NCBI RefSeq assembly: GCF_045679555.1
Contig: NC_092092.1
Span: 23,922,969-23,986,968 of the forward strand
Reading direction: 5' to 3'
Origin: Salvelinus alpinus
Lineage: Eukaryota > Chordata > Actinopteri > Salmoniformes > Salmonidae
Length of the DNA: 64,000 nt
The notes beneath the pieces were generated by a model. That model was given only the letters and a program-made list of their open reading frames with translations. It did not search any database and had not been told where the DNA came from. Every line of letters starts with the position of its first letter. The stretch's first letter is position 1. The position numbers and the translations under genes are program-made. This document shows positions 1-40,914 of this stretch, piece after piece.

Positions 1-654
1 TGGAGTGTTGCAGAGATGGTTGTCCTTCTGGAAGGTTCTCCCATCTCTACAGAGGAACGCTGAAGCTCTGTCTGAGTGACCAGTGGGTTCTTGGTCATCT
101 CCCTGACCAAGGCCCTTCTCCCCGATTGCTCAGTTTGACCGGGAGGCTAGCTAGTGTTGGTGGTTCCAAATGTTTTCCATTTAAGAAAGATGGAGGCCAC
201 TGTGTTCTTGGGGACCTTCAATGCTGCAGACTTTTTGGGGGATCCTTCTCCAGATCTGTTCCTCGACACAATCCTGTCTCGGAGCTCTAAGGACAATTTG
301 TTTCTTCCTCATGGCTTGGTTTTTGCTCTGACATACACTGTCAACTGTAAGACCTTATAGACAGGTGTGTGGCTTTCCAAATCATGTCCAATCAGTTAAA
401 TTTACCACAGGTGGGCTACAATGTAGAAACATCTCAAGGATGATCAATGGAAACAGGATGCACTTGGGTTCTCACTTCAAGTCTCATATGAAAGGGTCTG
501 AATATTTATGTAAATAGGGTATTTCTGTTTTTTATTTTTAAGAAATTTGCAAAAATGTTTAAAAACCTGTTTTCGATTTTTTAACTATGGGGTATTGTGT
601 GTAGATTGATGAGGAAAATGTTTTATTTTATCAATTTTAGAATAAGGCTGTAAA
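1..654 (-). mobile_element. Tc1-like transposon fragment (window starts inside it)
   Basis: Positions 1-350 match, at the DNA level, the transposase 5' region of the copy at 48,500-49,760 (for example ggaaggttctcccatctcta and gaccttcaatgctgca). The right terminal sequence ends near caattttagaataaggctgt. The remnant is broken by substitutions and runs off the left edge. Confidence 0.8.
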
Positions 655-811
655 GTAAACAAATGTGGAAATAGTCAAGGCCTCATGTGCCATTTAATTT
701 TTTATATACAGAACATTGTATTGCACTCCCTATCTAAGAAATATGCTATAATAATGATTGACTGACTGATTGATTTATTTATTGATAGAAAATATCTGAT
801 TGATTCATTGA

Positions 812-26071
<25,260 letters not shown>

Positions 26072-27172
26072 ATGTCCAGTCCACGGCCGAACTGGGCGTG
26101 TGAGTGGGAGGGGAGGAAAGGGGGAGGGGGGAAGTTGAGTTGGGCTGGTCTGACATTGATGAGGAGCACATAATAAAAAGACAGAGTACAGCCCCACTCA
26201 CACAGAAAGCAGTGTCTACAATAGGCACACACTGGCGGTAGAGGTCTAGTCATACAGTACATAGATACTAAATACTAATACGTGAGAGATTGTACTATTT
26301 TGTTGTTAAACTTCAACTCTGCACACATCGAAATAGAAAGATATGACATTGAAAGGTGATGACAGGGCCAGTGCTGATCACACCCAGGGTCAGAGGTCCT
26401 GACACTTTTATAGGGGTGGGCTGTGGCACAACTTCCTCCCCAAGACCTTTGGGGAGGTCTTGTGTGGGGTGGTGAGAGTGAAATTGGGGGCCCTTACCTT
26501 ACTGTACCTGTGGACTCTAACCATCTACCATCTTTTATCCTTAAAATACAAAGTGTGCTCTTATTCAAGGTTGCTAGACTCCGTAATACAATACTAATAT
26601 GTTCAATACTGTAAATGGAAATTACAACTTGACAGTGCTTAGAGAAAAAAAGTATAATATTTATTATTAAGCTATATAATGTATATACGTATAAAAACAT
26701 AACATAGCTTGCATTTGGATTGTATTATTTCTGTTTTGCCCTGTTGTTAGCCTTTCGTCCTACTAGTCATGCAACGACAGGTTTTGAAGATTTACGCTGC
26801 ACTCATGAGAATGTCGGCCAGGGAAACTCTCATATTTCCGACTTGGAAACTCATTGTAGAAAAATGATACGTTTCCAACTTGGAAAGTGTCAGAATCATC
26901 CGAGATGAAGCTCTACACATATAACTTATGATAATTTCAACTCTGAAATAGGAAGTCCCGACAAGCACATGAACACCCACAACTACGGCAGGGGATGAGG
27001 GACATTTACAAACTTTAAATTACTCAATGTCAAATGTTATTTTCGTATTTTCGAAATATTGGGCTTGTTATGTTATATTTGTGGTATTTTCACTCAACCA
27101 TACCACATAACGTTGCCTTTCATTTGAAGTTCAATTGTTACTGCCATGGCCTTCTACAAACATCCTCTAGAG

Positions 27173-27365
27173 CAGGGGTGTCAAACTCATTCCACGGAGG
27201 GCCTAGTGTCTGCAGGTTTTTGGTTTTTCCTTTCAATAAAGCCCTAGACAACCAGGTGTGGGGAGTTCCTAACTAATTAGTGATGTTAATTCATCAATCA
27301 AGTACAAGGGAGGAGCGAAAACCCGCAGACACTCGGCCCCCCGTGGAATGAGTTTGACACCTGTG
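27173..27365. mobile_element. 193-bp hAT-like MITE with 8-bp target duplication
   Basis: The ends are caggggtgtcaaactcattc and gaatgagtttgacacctgtg. The flanks are identical ctctagag (27165-27172 and 27366-27373). No coding content. Confidence 0.88.
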
Positions 27366-27724
27366 CTCTAGAGAATAGTTCAACCAATAAATTACTCCTA
27401 ATAATTACGCTGCGTTGTACTCGTTGAATGTTATTCATCTTTCTTCCAACTAGGATAACTTTGCAGTGTTTTAAAGGGGTATAAGAGGTTTAGTTTTGTG
27501 AAATATATTTATTTTTTCATTGATCCATTGTTATTATGCATAGGTCATTGTCATTGGTTTGAGGACAGAGAAAGTCATACAAATACCAAAGTTTGGAGAT
27601 GTCCCCCTTCTGAAGTTCCTGGTAATAGAAGTATATATAAAAAACATAAATCATATACAGAATATAATAATGTGAGGAATATTTGAAGTTTTCTTTGCAA
27701 TTAAAAACGATTGAACGCAGACAC

Positions 27725-27925
27725 ACAAACCGACTCGGTACTGGTACCCTGTGTATATAGCCAAGTTATCGTTAGTCATTGTGTATTTATTCCTCGTGTT
27801 ATTACATTTCTATTATTTCTATTTTTTCTCTCTGCATTGTTGGGAAGGGCCCGTAAGTAAGCATTTCACGGTTAGTCTACACCTGTTGTTTACGAAGCAT
27901 GTGACAAATAAAATTTGATTTGAAA
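27725..27925 (+). mobile_element. LINE 3' tail fragment
   Basis: It matches the 3' ends of the LINEs at 18,300-18,530 and 43,090-43,290 (cggtactggtaccctgtgta, gcatttcacggt, tgtgacaaataaaatttgat). It is 5' truncated. Confidence 0.8.
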
Positions 27926-29065
27926 CCACTGTTAAAAGACATTTTTCTTTTGTATCTGCATCATATTTTCTTTTATTTTTTTTACTGAGTTTTCATTCAT
28001 AAATGTCTGCACTAAATGCCTGTAAAGTTCTTAACTAAGGGTGCACTTTATGTATTTTAATTACTTTATTTTAGTTGTGATTGTTACTGAATTTGGATGA
28101 ATGGAGGTCAGGTCAGGTGGAACTTCTTCTGACCAGTGATAATGGATTATTACTGATGACTCATCGTCATAGGAACTCTGATCTGCAAAGTAATGAATGA
28201 CAACATGAAGAATAAATATGTGTATATCCCCTTCAACCCAACCCCAGATCCCTTCATAGACATACAGGTCTCGTACACAAATGGCTTTTTTTTACTTTTT
28301 TTTATCCGTACCACAAGTGGAAATGTTTCTATTTAGCAGTTTCCTTATAGCTACTGTTCAATTCAATTATAGTGTGTGTGTGTAACCTATTGACTGACAA
28401 AGTCAATCAAATGGCCCCAAATCCAGTGACAAAGCACCTAACTTCAGTGTCAAGGGAAAGTCCTGGAAAGAAAAATGTAAAGGTTGTATTCATGACTAAC
28501 GTATTTTTATACTTGCCATGTTAGAGTATAAAAACAATGGGTGTGTGAAAGTACTTCAGTCAGATTGAATGCTCAGTCAGTTGCCACTGCTTCATGGACA
28601 GCTTCCATTTGGGTCTTGTCTGCCATTCAAATGGTTCCCAACCCACAGTATAGCTCATTTGGACAAATTTAAGACCCTACTGTATGTAAGAGGAATTGTA
28701 CTATTCTTTCAAAAAGGACTTTGACAGACTTTGTTTTTCAACTTTTTATGTAAATTAGTTGGTTGTAAATATTCAGATGCATGTTTGATTATTTCGCCAA
28801 TCATGATCTCAAACAGAAACACATATAGTGTCCTGAATCTGGCCTGTGTTATACATTCGTGATTTGGGATAAGAGTAATGAAGCTGTTATGCCTGAATAT
28901 CCTTTTCCTTTCCCTCCAACCAGACACAACGCAAAACTCTGAAGCGTTCTATTTTTATTATTTTATTGTATTTGCTTGCTGAGCAGAGTTCTTTTGTCTG
29001 TAAATGTGAGCTTTAAGAGCGCTGTGATAAGTTGAATTAAAAAATAATAAAAATTGTGTGTTTTT

Positions 29066-29563
29066 ATCTCATGATAACTGATTGTAATATGTACAGTCAA
29101 ACCTATGTATTGAAGAATAACATTTATAAATGGTTACCAACTGAAAAACATCCTGCATGCATGTCATTTATTTGCTTTGATCTTTCAGGTGAATGATATG
29201 AATAGCTGCTTATGTAGCATACAGTAATCCTTACATTTTCATTGTCAGGTCATTTTTTATTTCTTTAATGTTACATGCCAAGCATAACATCAACTCCCGC
29301 CTGAGGGAACAGCACAATAGCCTACTTGATTGTAACAGTCATTAATTGATTAGGTTTAACCATAATGTGGTACCATTTACCTTTACTTACAGATCATTTG
29401 TCAATCAAATTGTAACTAAGCAAAGTGAGATATTGCATACATATGTGAAGGAGAAGGTTACACTGCTGGTTACATAGCTAGGGAGGAAGAAGGTTACACT
29501 GCTATTTACATAGCTTGAAATAACAGACACATAGTAAAAGCTGAGACAAAATAACACCAAAAA
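29066..29563. other. Intergenic stretch between tanc2 and the SB-family element
   Basis: AT-rich. I see only a short imperfect repeat (gaaggttacactgctgg / gaaggttacactgctat at about 29453 and 29489) and no gene. Confidence 0.6.
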
Positions 29564-31196
29564 CATTTGAAGTCGGAAGTTTACATACACTTAGGTTGGA
29601 GTCATTAAAACTCGTTTTTCAACCACTCCACAAATGTCTTGTTAAAAAACTATAGTTTTGGCAAGTCGGTTAGGACATCTACTTTGTGCATGACAAGTAA
29701 TTTTCCCAACAATTGTTTACAGACAGATTATTTCACTTATAATTCACTATCACAATTCCAGTTGGTCAGAAGTTAACATACATTAAGTTCACTGTGTCTT
29801 TAAACAGCTTGGAAAATACCAGAAAATGATGTCATGGCTTTAGAAGCTTCTGATAGGCCAAATGACATCATTTGAGTCATTTGGAGGTGTACCTGTGGAT
29901 GTATTTCAAGGCCTACCTTCAAACTCAGTGCCTCTTTGCTTGACATCATGGGGAAATCAAAAGAAATCAGCCAAGACCTCAGAAAAAATATTGTAGACCT
30001 CCACAAGTCTGGTTCATCCTTGGGAGCAATTTCCAAATGCCTGAAGGTACCACGTTCATCTGTACAAACAACAGTACGCAAGTATAAACACCATGGGACC
30101 ACGCAGCCGTCATACCACTCAGGAAGGAGACACGTTCTGTCTCCTAGAGATGAATGTACTTTGGTGCGAAAAGTGCAAATCAATCCCAGAGCAACAGCAA
30201 AGGACCTTGTGAAGATGCTGGAGAAAACAGGTACAAAGGTATCTATATCCACAGTAAAACGAGTCCTATATCGACATAACCTGAAAGGCCGCTCAGCAAG
30301 GAAGAAGCCACTGCTCCAAAACCACCATAAAAAAGCCAGACTACGGTTTGCAACTGCACATGGGGACAAAGATCGTACTTTTTGGAGAAATGTCCTCTGG
30401 TCTGATGAAACAAAAATAGAACTGTTTGGCCATAATGACCATCATTATGTTTGGAGGAAAAAAGGGGGAGGCTTGCAAGCCGAAGAACACCATCCCAACT
30501 GAAGCACGGGGGTGGCAGCGTCATGTTGTGGGGGTGCTTTGCTGTAGGAGGGACTGGTGCACTTCACAAAATAGATGGCATCATGAGGCAGGAAAATTAT
30601 GTGGATATATTGAAGCAACATCTCAAGACATCAGTCAGGAAGTTAAAGCTTGGTCGCAAATGGGTCTTCCAAATGGACAATGACGCCACAACTTTGGAAG
30701 TATGCTTGGCAAAATGGCTTAAGGACAACAAAGTCAAGGTATTGGAGTGGCCATCACAAAGCCCCCCCCCCCCCTCAATCCTATAGAAAATGTATGGGCA
30801 GAACTGAAAAAGCGTGTGTGAGCAAGGAGGCCTAAAAACCCAACTCAGTTACACCAGCTCTATCAGGGGGAATGGGACAAAATTCACCCAACTTATTGTG
30901 GGAAGCTTGTGGAAGGCTAACCCGAAACGTTTGACCCAAGTTAAACAATTTAAAGGCAATGCTACCAAATACTAATTGAGTGTATGTAAACGTCTGACCC
31001 ACTGGGAATGTGATGAAAGAAATAAAAGCTGAAATAAATCATTATTTATAATCATTATTTGTCATTATTATTCTGACATTTCACATTCATAAAATAAAGT
31101 GGTGAAATAAAGTGCTAGGATTAAATGTCAGGAATTGTGAAAAACCGAGTTTAAATGTATTTGGCTAAGGTATATGTAAACTTCCAACTTCAACTG
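29564..31196 (+). mobile_element. Sleeping Beauty-family Tc1-like transposon, inactive
   Basis: A 1,633-bp element with ends catttgaagtcggaagttta and taaacttccaacttcaactg. The transposase starts [20 protein letters not shown] (29948 onward) and keeps the paired-like DNA-binding region, the GRRxVLSPRDE hook-like segment and [11 protein letters not shown]. It then breaks: a frameshift near 30466 in an A/G run, another near 30500, loss of the PKHTSK stretch after QMDND-type sequence, and a poly-C expansion at about 30763 before the last catalytic Glu. Family identity is by memory of salmonid Tc1 sequences. Confidence 0.93.
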
Positions 31197-31400
31197 TATA
31201 TCCTGCAAATGGGCATGATACAATCTTCAATCATCAGCAGAAAAATTGCCATTCAGCATTTGTCTGACAACTTCCTTAGAAGTCAACACCCATATTGCCA
31301 TCAATTTCCCCATTTATACAGGAGTGTGTATGAAAAGAAAAGTACCTAAAGAAACTTTTCTCTCAGTGTCCAGAGTTGAACTTCCGAGGAATGTGTCATT

Positions 31401-33531
31401 TTAATCATTTTTCTTTTTGTGTGTAAGGAGGTGTACAAAGCCAGGTACATAGATCATGACCACCTGGGGCACGATGGTAAACTTGATAAAGAAGAGGAAG
31501 TAGAAGAGGGGCTGTGGTTGGATTGGTAGAGGCAGTCGGTGGACATGGTAGAGAGCCATGGAGCAGAGGGCCAGACACAGGGCACGTGGAGCACAGGGGA
31601 GAGTGTACCCACCTGGTTTCCAGTACTGGGCCAGCCCCAGGCCCAGGATAGCACCACAGTCCCGTGTGAGTGAGGAAAACGGGGCTGTGTCCAGCCGAAT
31701 CCACTCTGAATGGGAGCACCACTTCTTAGCCAATGCAATGGACCTTGGAAATTGAAAATGTAAAAAAATATATTAAATGCAATTAGAGCTATAGCTATTA
31801 TGAGGCAAGCTGCTTTTAAAATAGACGTAATCACATTCCCTATTTTCTTTATGATATGGGAAAACATTGGGTAGACTAGACTCACCAGGACAAGTCGAAG
31901 CCCAGCCTTGTCAGTCCTGAATGGATTAGGAAAGCACTGAGGAGTAGCCCAATGCTGGAACTCACAAAAAACACCAGAGGGCGACCTTCTGGAACCTGGC
32001 GGCTCAGAACTACCCCAAGAATGAAGCCTGAAGAAAAGAGTTGGGGACACTCACTTCAGAATGAAGATGATGTTCTAGAATTCTAGAATATTCTAACAAA
32101 ACTTTGTTAACCTTAGAATAAGTTAGATACAGTAGGTTATATACATCAAGTACAGTATTGTACATACATAACTCCCACTACAAAAAACAAATGATTACAT
32201 CCCCCTGAATAAAGTTCGGCAAGACAGTACAGGTAGATTCTGACCTGTCAAAGAGCCAGCTATGACCTGATGGGGGAAGTGTGCCAGGATGAAGATGCGA
32301 GAGAAGCCAACTGCCACTAACCCCAGCAGATACAGCACGTACGGAACCGCTGATAGCAACATGCTGAAATAGATTGGGGGGGTAAAAAGAAATATGGACA
32401 ATGAAAATGGTTATTTAAAAACCATGTCAAACATGCTCACACAGATTTTGCAATATAGATTGCCTTAGTCAATAAAAAATGATTGCATTTAAAATACAAA
32501 TAGAAAATATATTTGACGAATGGTCAGACCTGCGTGTGTAGGAGTATAGAAGAGAACCCAGGGATGAGGCCATCACCCACCACACTGCTGCTGTTACCAT
32601 TGCATGACCAGATGGACTGCCTGAGAGATGGAGAGTAATAACACCACTGGTCAAATAGGGTGCTATTACTGTGGTATTACATTATTACCGATGGTTGTAA
32701 GTTCACAGTCAGTTTGTCTGGTCAAGTAAATGATGTGCACAATATTTGGATGATTTGTTGCTGTAAATGTACGAGAATTACAAGCTTTTGGAATAATGTA
32801 TTAAATCAAACTAACCTGGACCTGTTTCACAAGTTGAGGCAAACTGTTGGAGTTTGGGAGGGTTTTTCTCAAATAAACGGGATTCTCCAATCCACCAGAA
32901 TGGCCTCTCACCAAAGAGCATCCTGCATTGGAATTAAAATTCTAAATTCAAAATGTACACCACAGAAGGTCAAAATATGTTTGACTTTATACTAACATCC
33001 TCCAACTCTTTAAGGTTCCGAGGTTTGTTTTACCGTCGGACCGATAATAGAAAAGGACATGCCACGAATCCAAACGTGTTGCATAAAATATCAGAGATGT
33101 ATTTGTAATATGCTCACCATAAATAAATGTTTATGCGTTAAAGAATGTAAGTGAAACATTGGATTTTTTAAATAATGACTTTAGATCAAAATAGTTGATT
33201 TTCTTAGAGTTTATCAAGCATTCATCGGACAGTAGAGCTATAGGGCCGAGACTTCCGGTAAGTTAATTGAACATGTTTAAAAGCATAATGGACCAAATAG
33301 ACGTTACTCTTACCATTTGAACACTAGATTAAGCCACTCCGAAATAGCAGCCACCCAGACAACTGCAAATCCAGTCCGTCGGTTGAGAAAGTAAGTCAAG
33401 GGGAACACGAGAAGGAAGGCAGCTTTGGGATCCCCAATGTGAGTGGCAATCAACCAAAGTTTGTCTTGGCTCTTCGTTCTTTGCTGAAGTGCTTCAGCCA
33501 TCCAAATACCTTGGGTGTGTATGGCCTCCAT
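31401..33531 (-). CDS. g6pc3: Glucose-6-phosphatase catalytic subunit 3 (G6PC3-like), 6 exons
   Basis: Exons on the - strand: 33531-33314, 32922-32816, 32620-32530, 32363-32245, 32027-31886, 31743-31401; phases agree and total 1,020 nt, giving 339 residues (human about 346). G6Pase-family enzymes hydrolyse phosphate esters in the ER lumen and have about nine membrane spans; G6PC3 is the broadly expressed form, known to act on 1,5-anhydroglucitol-6-phosphate. Phosphatase signature seen: K-x6-RP ([13 protein letters not shown]), PSGH (GSPSGHAM) and SR-x5-H ([14 protein letters not shown]). The start region EALQ...[10 protein letters not shown] and EWLNLVFKW fits G6PC3 rather than G6PC1/2. All catalytic motifs are intact. 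The C-terminus ends in a short Lys-rich tail. Confidence 0.95.
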
Positions 33532-38284
<4,753 letters not shown>

Positions 38285-38800
38285 GTCAGTACAGGGCAGC
38301 GTGGGTCCGGCCAGCCAGGGTAGGCAACACGGCGGGGGACAGGAAGGCTGCACGGCTGGCAGTGTGTCCCCACTGCCGGACAAGGTTGGCATTACTTGCC
38401 CTCGGTGTCAGAGACCAGGAAGATACAGCGCTGAGGGGCCCTGGTATTCCAGAAGATCAAACCATTTATGAAAAAGACAACAAAAAAATAAAGAGGAAAA
38501 GAGTTAATCTTAAATTAGACTTTATAAATAATTTAAACCATGAAGCAACCATAGTTTCCTTTAACTAACTTCATCATCGTCTCACCCCCCCCCCATCCAT
38601 TCATTGTCCTCCCCATCCACCCTCCTCAATTTCATTTCTTCAGAAAGAGAAAATAGAGCAGTCAGAAAGGCTTGTTAGCTTTATTTTCTGTCATTTCCTT
38701 TTTGCTGTATCCATGTTCTACAATTGTCTGTTTTCTGTATTTTAAACAAAATGTGACTTGAACTGCCACACTTTAAAAATACATTTTCTAAAATAAAAGT
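38285..38800 (+). other. lsm12: lsm12 3' UTR
   Basis: Unique sequence after the stop with an AATAAA at 38792-38797. A second open frame through the end of exon 5 is out of phase and not real. Confidence 0.65.
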
Positions 38801-38977
38801 AACAAAAATCTGACTAATACTGTAATTTGAATCGCTTTTTGCGAGAAAAGGAAACAAATCATTTATTTTCTGTTGGTATGACTTTAATTTTTGCTATGAC
38901 TTGGTGTATATGGAACATTGTAGAATATCACAAATTGTCTCTGCAAAAGAATGGTCACTCAATAGTGCAGTAGGCCT

Positions 38978-39077
38978 AGCCTCGTGAAACCAGACTGACC
39001 ACTGCGCTCACATTTAATTTCACGTGGAGTGAAACCGGATGTGAGCTATCACGAGATCGGTCTGGTTTCACAAGGCT
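38978..39077. mobile_element. 100-bp MITE-like inverted repeat
   Basis: The ends agcctcgtgaaaccagac and gtctggtttcacaaggct are inverted copies with one mismatch. No coding content. Confidence 0.65.
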
Positions 39078-40470
39078 GCAGTAGGCTACCGTTTAATCAT
39101 GACTATTCAATGTGCATAGTCATACCTGGCCTTGGTGGCATTGGTGGCATATAAGTAAAATTATCACATAAATTGTTCAATCATTCCCATTTGCTATAAT
39201 TTGACAACACTGCAATTAGAATTTCTCTGGTTATTTTCTCTATTTTGGAATAGATTTGATTAGAGAACTGTCCTCACAGAATCCCTTGATTACCTGGACA
39301 TTCAATTAATTATTCAAATGGGTAAAGGATTATTGTTTCTCTCACGCTGCCCGGTAGTCAAATATTACACGCTGCTGTGCTTGCTGCTTCAGAGAACTCC
39401 GGACGGATGATGAACAAAATAAGTGAAGGGAAGCCAAGTTGTCATTCAAATGGACTAATTTACAGGTAATTTTGGTGTCTGTGATGGTAAAGTAGGAAGT
39501 GAGAATCTGCAGGTAATGTCATTACATTCCACTGGGTACCTGCTGGTCTAATCTGAAGTCTAATAGTGGAGAAGACCGATTCACGGACTGTGGTGGAGAT
39601 ACGATTGGACTAGGGTACCTTATTTATCCAGGAAGTCCTGTTGAGGTAAGAATAACTCTTTATATTGTATATTTTGATTGCAAAATGTTGATATAGATTT
39701 ACAGGACTAAGTACTTGTTAATTAATCTATATAAACTTTTTCTGTTGGCAAATTACCTATGGACAAAAGTGATAATCTCATCAATGTTCTGGAAGTCATG
39801 GGTTTTATATTGTGGAAAACATTCCTATTTTGGGGATCCACTCAAAACTGACCATATCTGACATTGCATGCTTGATGTTCAATCTAATCAGGAATGTTCA
39901 ATGTTCACCAACGGCATCAACTGAACTGTACACATGACAATTTTTTCCCCATAACAGCTACAGAGTGTGTATTTTTCCCATTAGAAAAACAGAATCAACA
40001 GTATCTTAGACCAACAACATCTTGGGGGAGCCAGGTTGTGAATACCACTTGCAAACAGTGACTGATACATCCTCCAGATTCATAAATGAGACCTCTACAT
40101 GTACGACACAGTGTATCTACTATACTAGACCTGTCTGACATAATCACTATGCCCGGGGTCAGCAAGATAGTTAGCGCTATCCAGAAACCTTGGGACGTCC
40201 CTAACCTAATCCTAACATTAACCCATACCTAAACTTAACCCTTACTTTAATGTCAGTTGAGTCCCTTTTAGACTTCATTTTCAAGATGTCCCCACTAATT
40301 CCTGTGCTACGAAGCCTCATACCTGGTGGACTAAGTTTCGTGCCTTCACCCACATCCCTCACAGTGTGGCTGCTGGACCTGAGTAATAAAAAGCTGACTG
40401 AGCTAGAGTGACTCCTTCACTGGGTTCTGGTCGCTTCGCATCCTCCTGACCTCACAGAATGATCTGCAGA
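39078..40470. other. Intergenic stretch, mostly unrecognised
   Basis: No intact gene. Two donor-like borders (tttacag/gtaatt at 39465; gttgag/gtaaga at 39645) could mark untranslated exons of the decayed LRR gene downstream. A short frame at 39798 (MGFILWKTFLFWGS) looks like a signal peptide but stops after 17 codons. Confidence 0.35.
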
Positions 40471-40473
40471 CTC

Positions 40474-40610
40474 AAATAACATTTTATTTGTCACGTGCTG
40501 AATACAACAGTGAAATGCTTACTTACAAGCCCTTAATCAACAATGCAGTTGTAAGAAAAGGAGAAAAAAAACTGTTAAAGTATTTACAAAAATAAACTGA
40601 AGATTAAAAA
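40474..40610 (-). mobile_element. LINE 3' tail, reverse orientation
   Basis: It reads attttatttgtcacgtgctg aatacaacagtgaaatgctt acttacaag, the reverse complement of the LINE 3' end at 43,230-43,290. Confidence 0.75.
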
Positions 40611-40636
40611 AAAAATGTAATATAAATAATTATTCC

Positions 40637-40905
40637 AGATGCTGCACTCCCAGTGGCCGGTGATTTTAATGTAGGAAAACTGAATCCGTTTCACCTAATT
40701 TCTACCAGCATGTCACGTGTGCAACTAGAGGTGAAAAACCTTTACTCCATACACAGAAATGCATACAAAGCTATCCCTTGCCCTCCATTTGGCAAATCTG
40801 ACCATAACAGGACTGGAATATGTTCTGGGATTCATCCGATGGCATTGAAGAGTTTACCACATCAGTCACCAGCTTCATTATTAAGTGCTAAAGTATATAA
40901 TCATA
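40637..40905 (+). mobile_element. LINE endonuclease fragment
   Basis: A short copy of the same LINE family as 15582-18540 (VAGDFNVGKLN; CPPFGKSDHN; the DNA tggaatatgttctgggattc). It is internally deleted. Confidence 0.75.
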
Positions 40906-40914
40906 AAATGTAAA

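Larger units (their letters stand above)
26072..29065 (+). other. tanc2: Probable tanc2 3' untranslated region
   Basis: No gene is seen between the tanc2 stop and the next intergenic repeats. AATAAA signals occur at 26172 (only about 100 nt past the stop) and 29046. The stretch 28,000-29,060 looks like unique AT-rich UTR sequence. A 193-bp hAT-like element and a LINE 3' tail sit inside. The true cleavage site cannot be fixed without transcript data. Confidence 0.5.

Noticed and set aside
40160-40260. Telomere-like cctaacctaatcctaac tract
   Set aside because: The spacing is irregular and it matches a dispersed salmonid repeat style; no true TTAGGG array.
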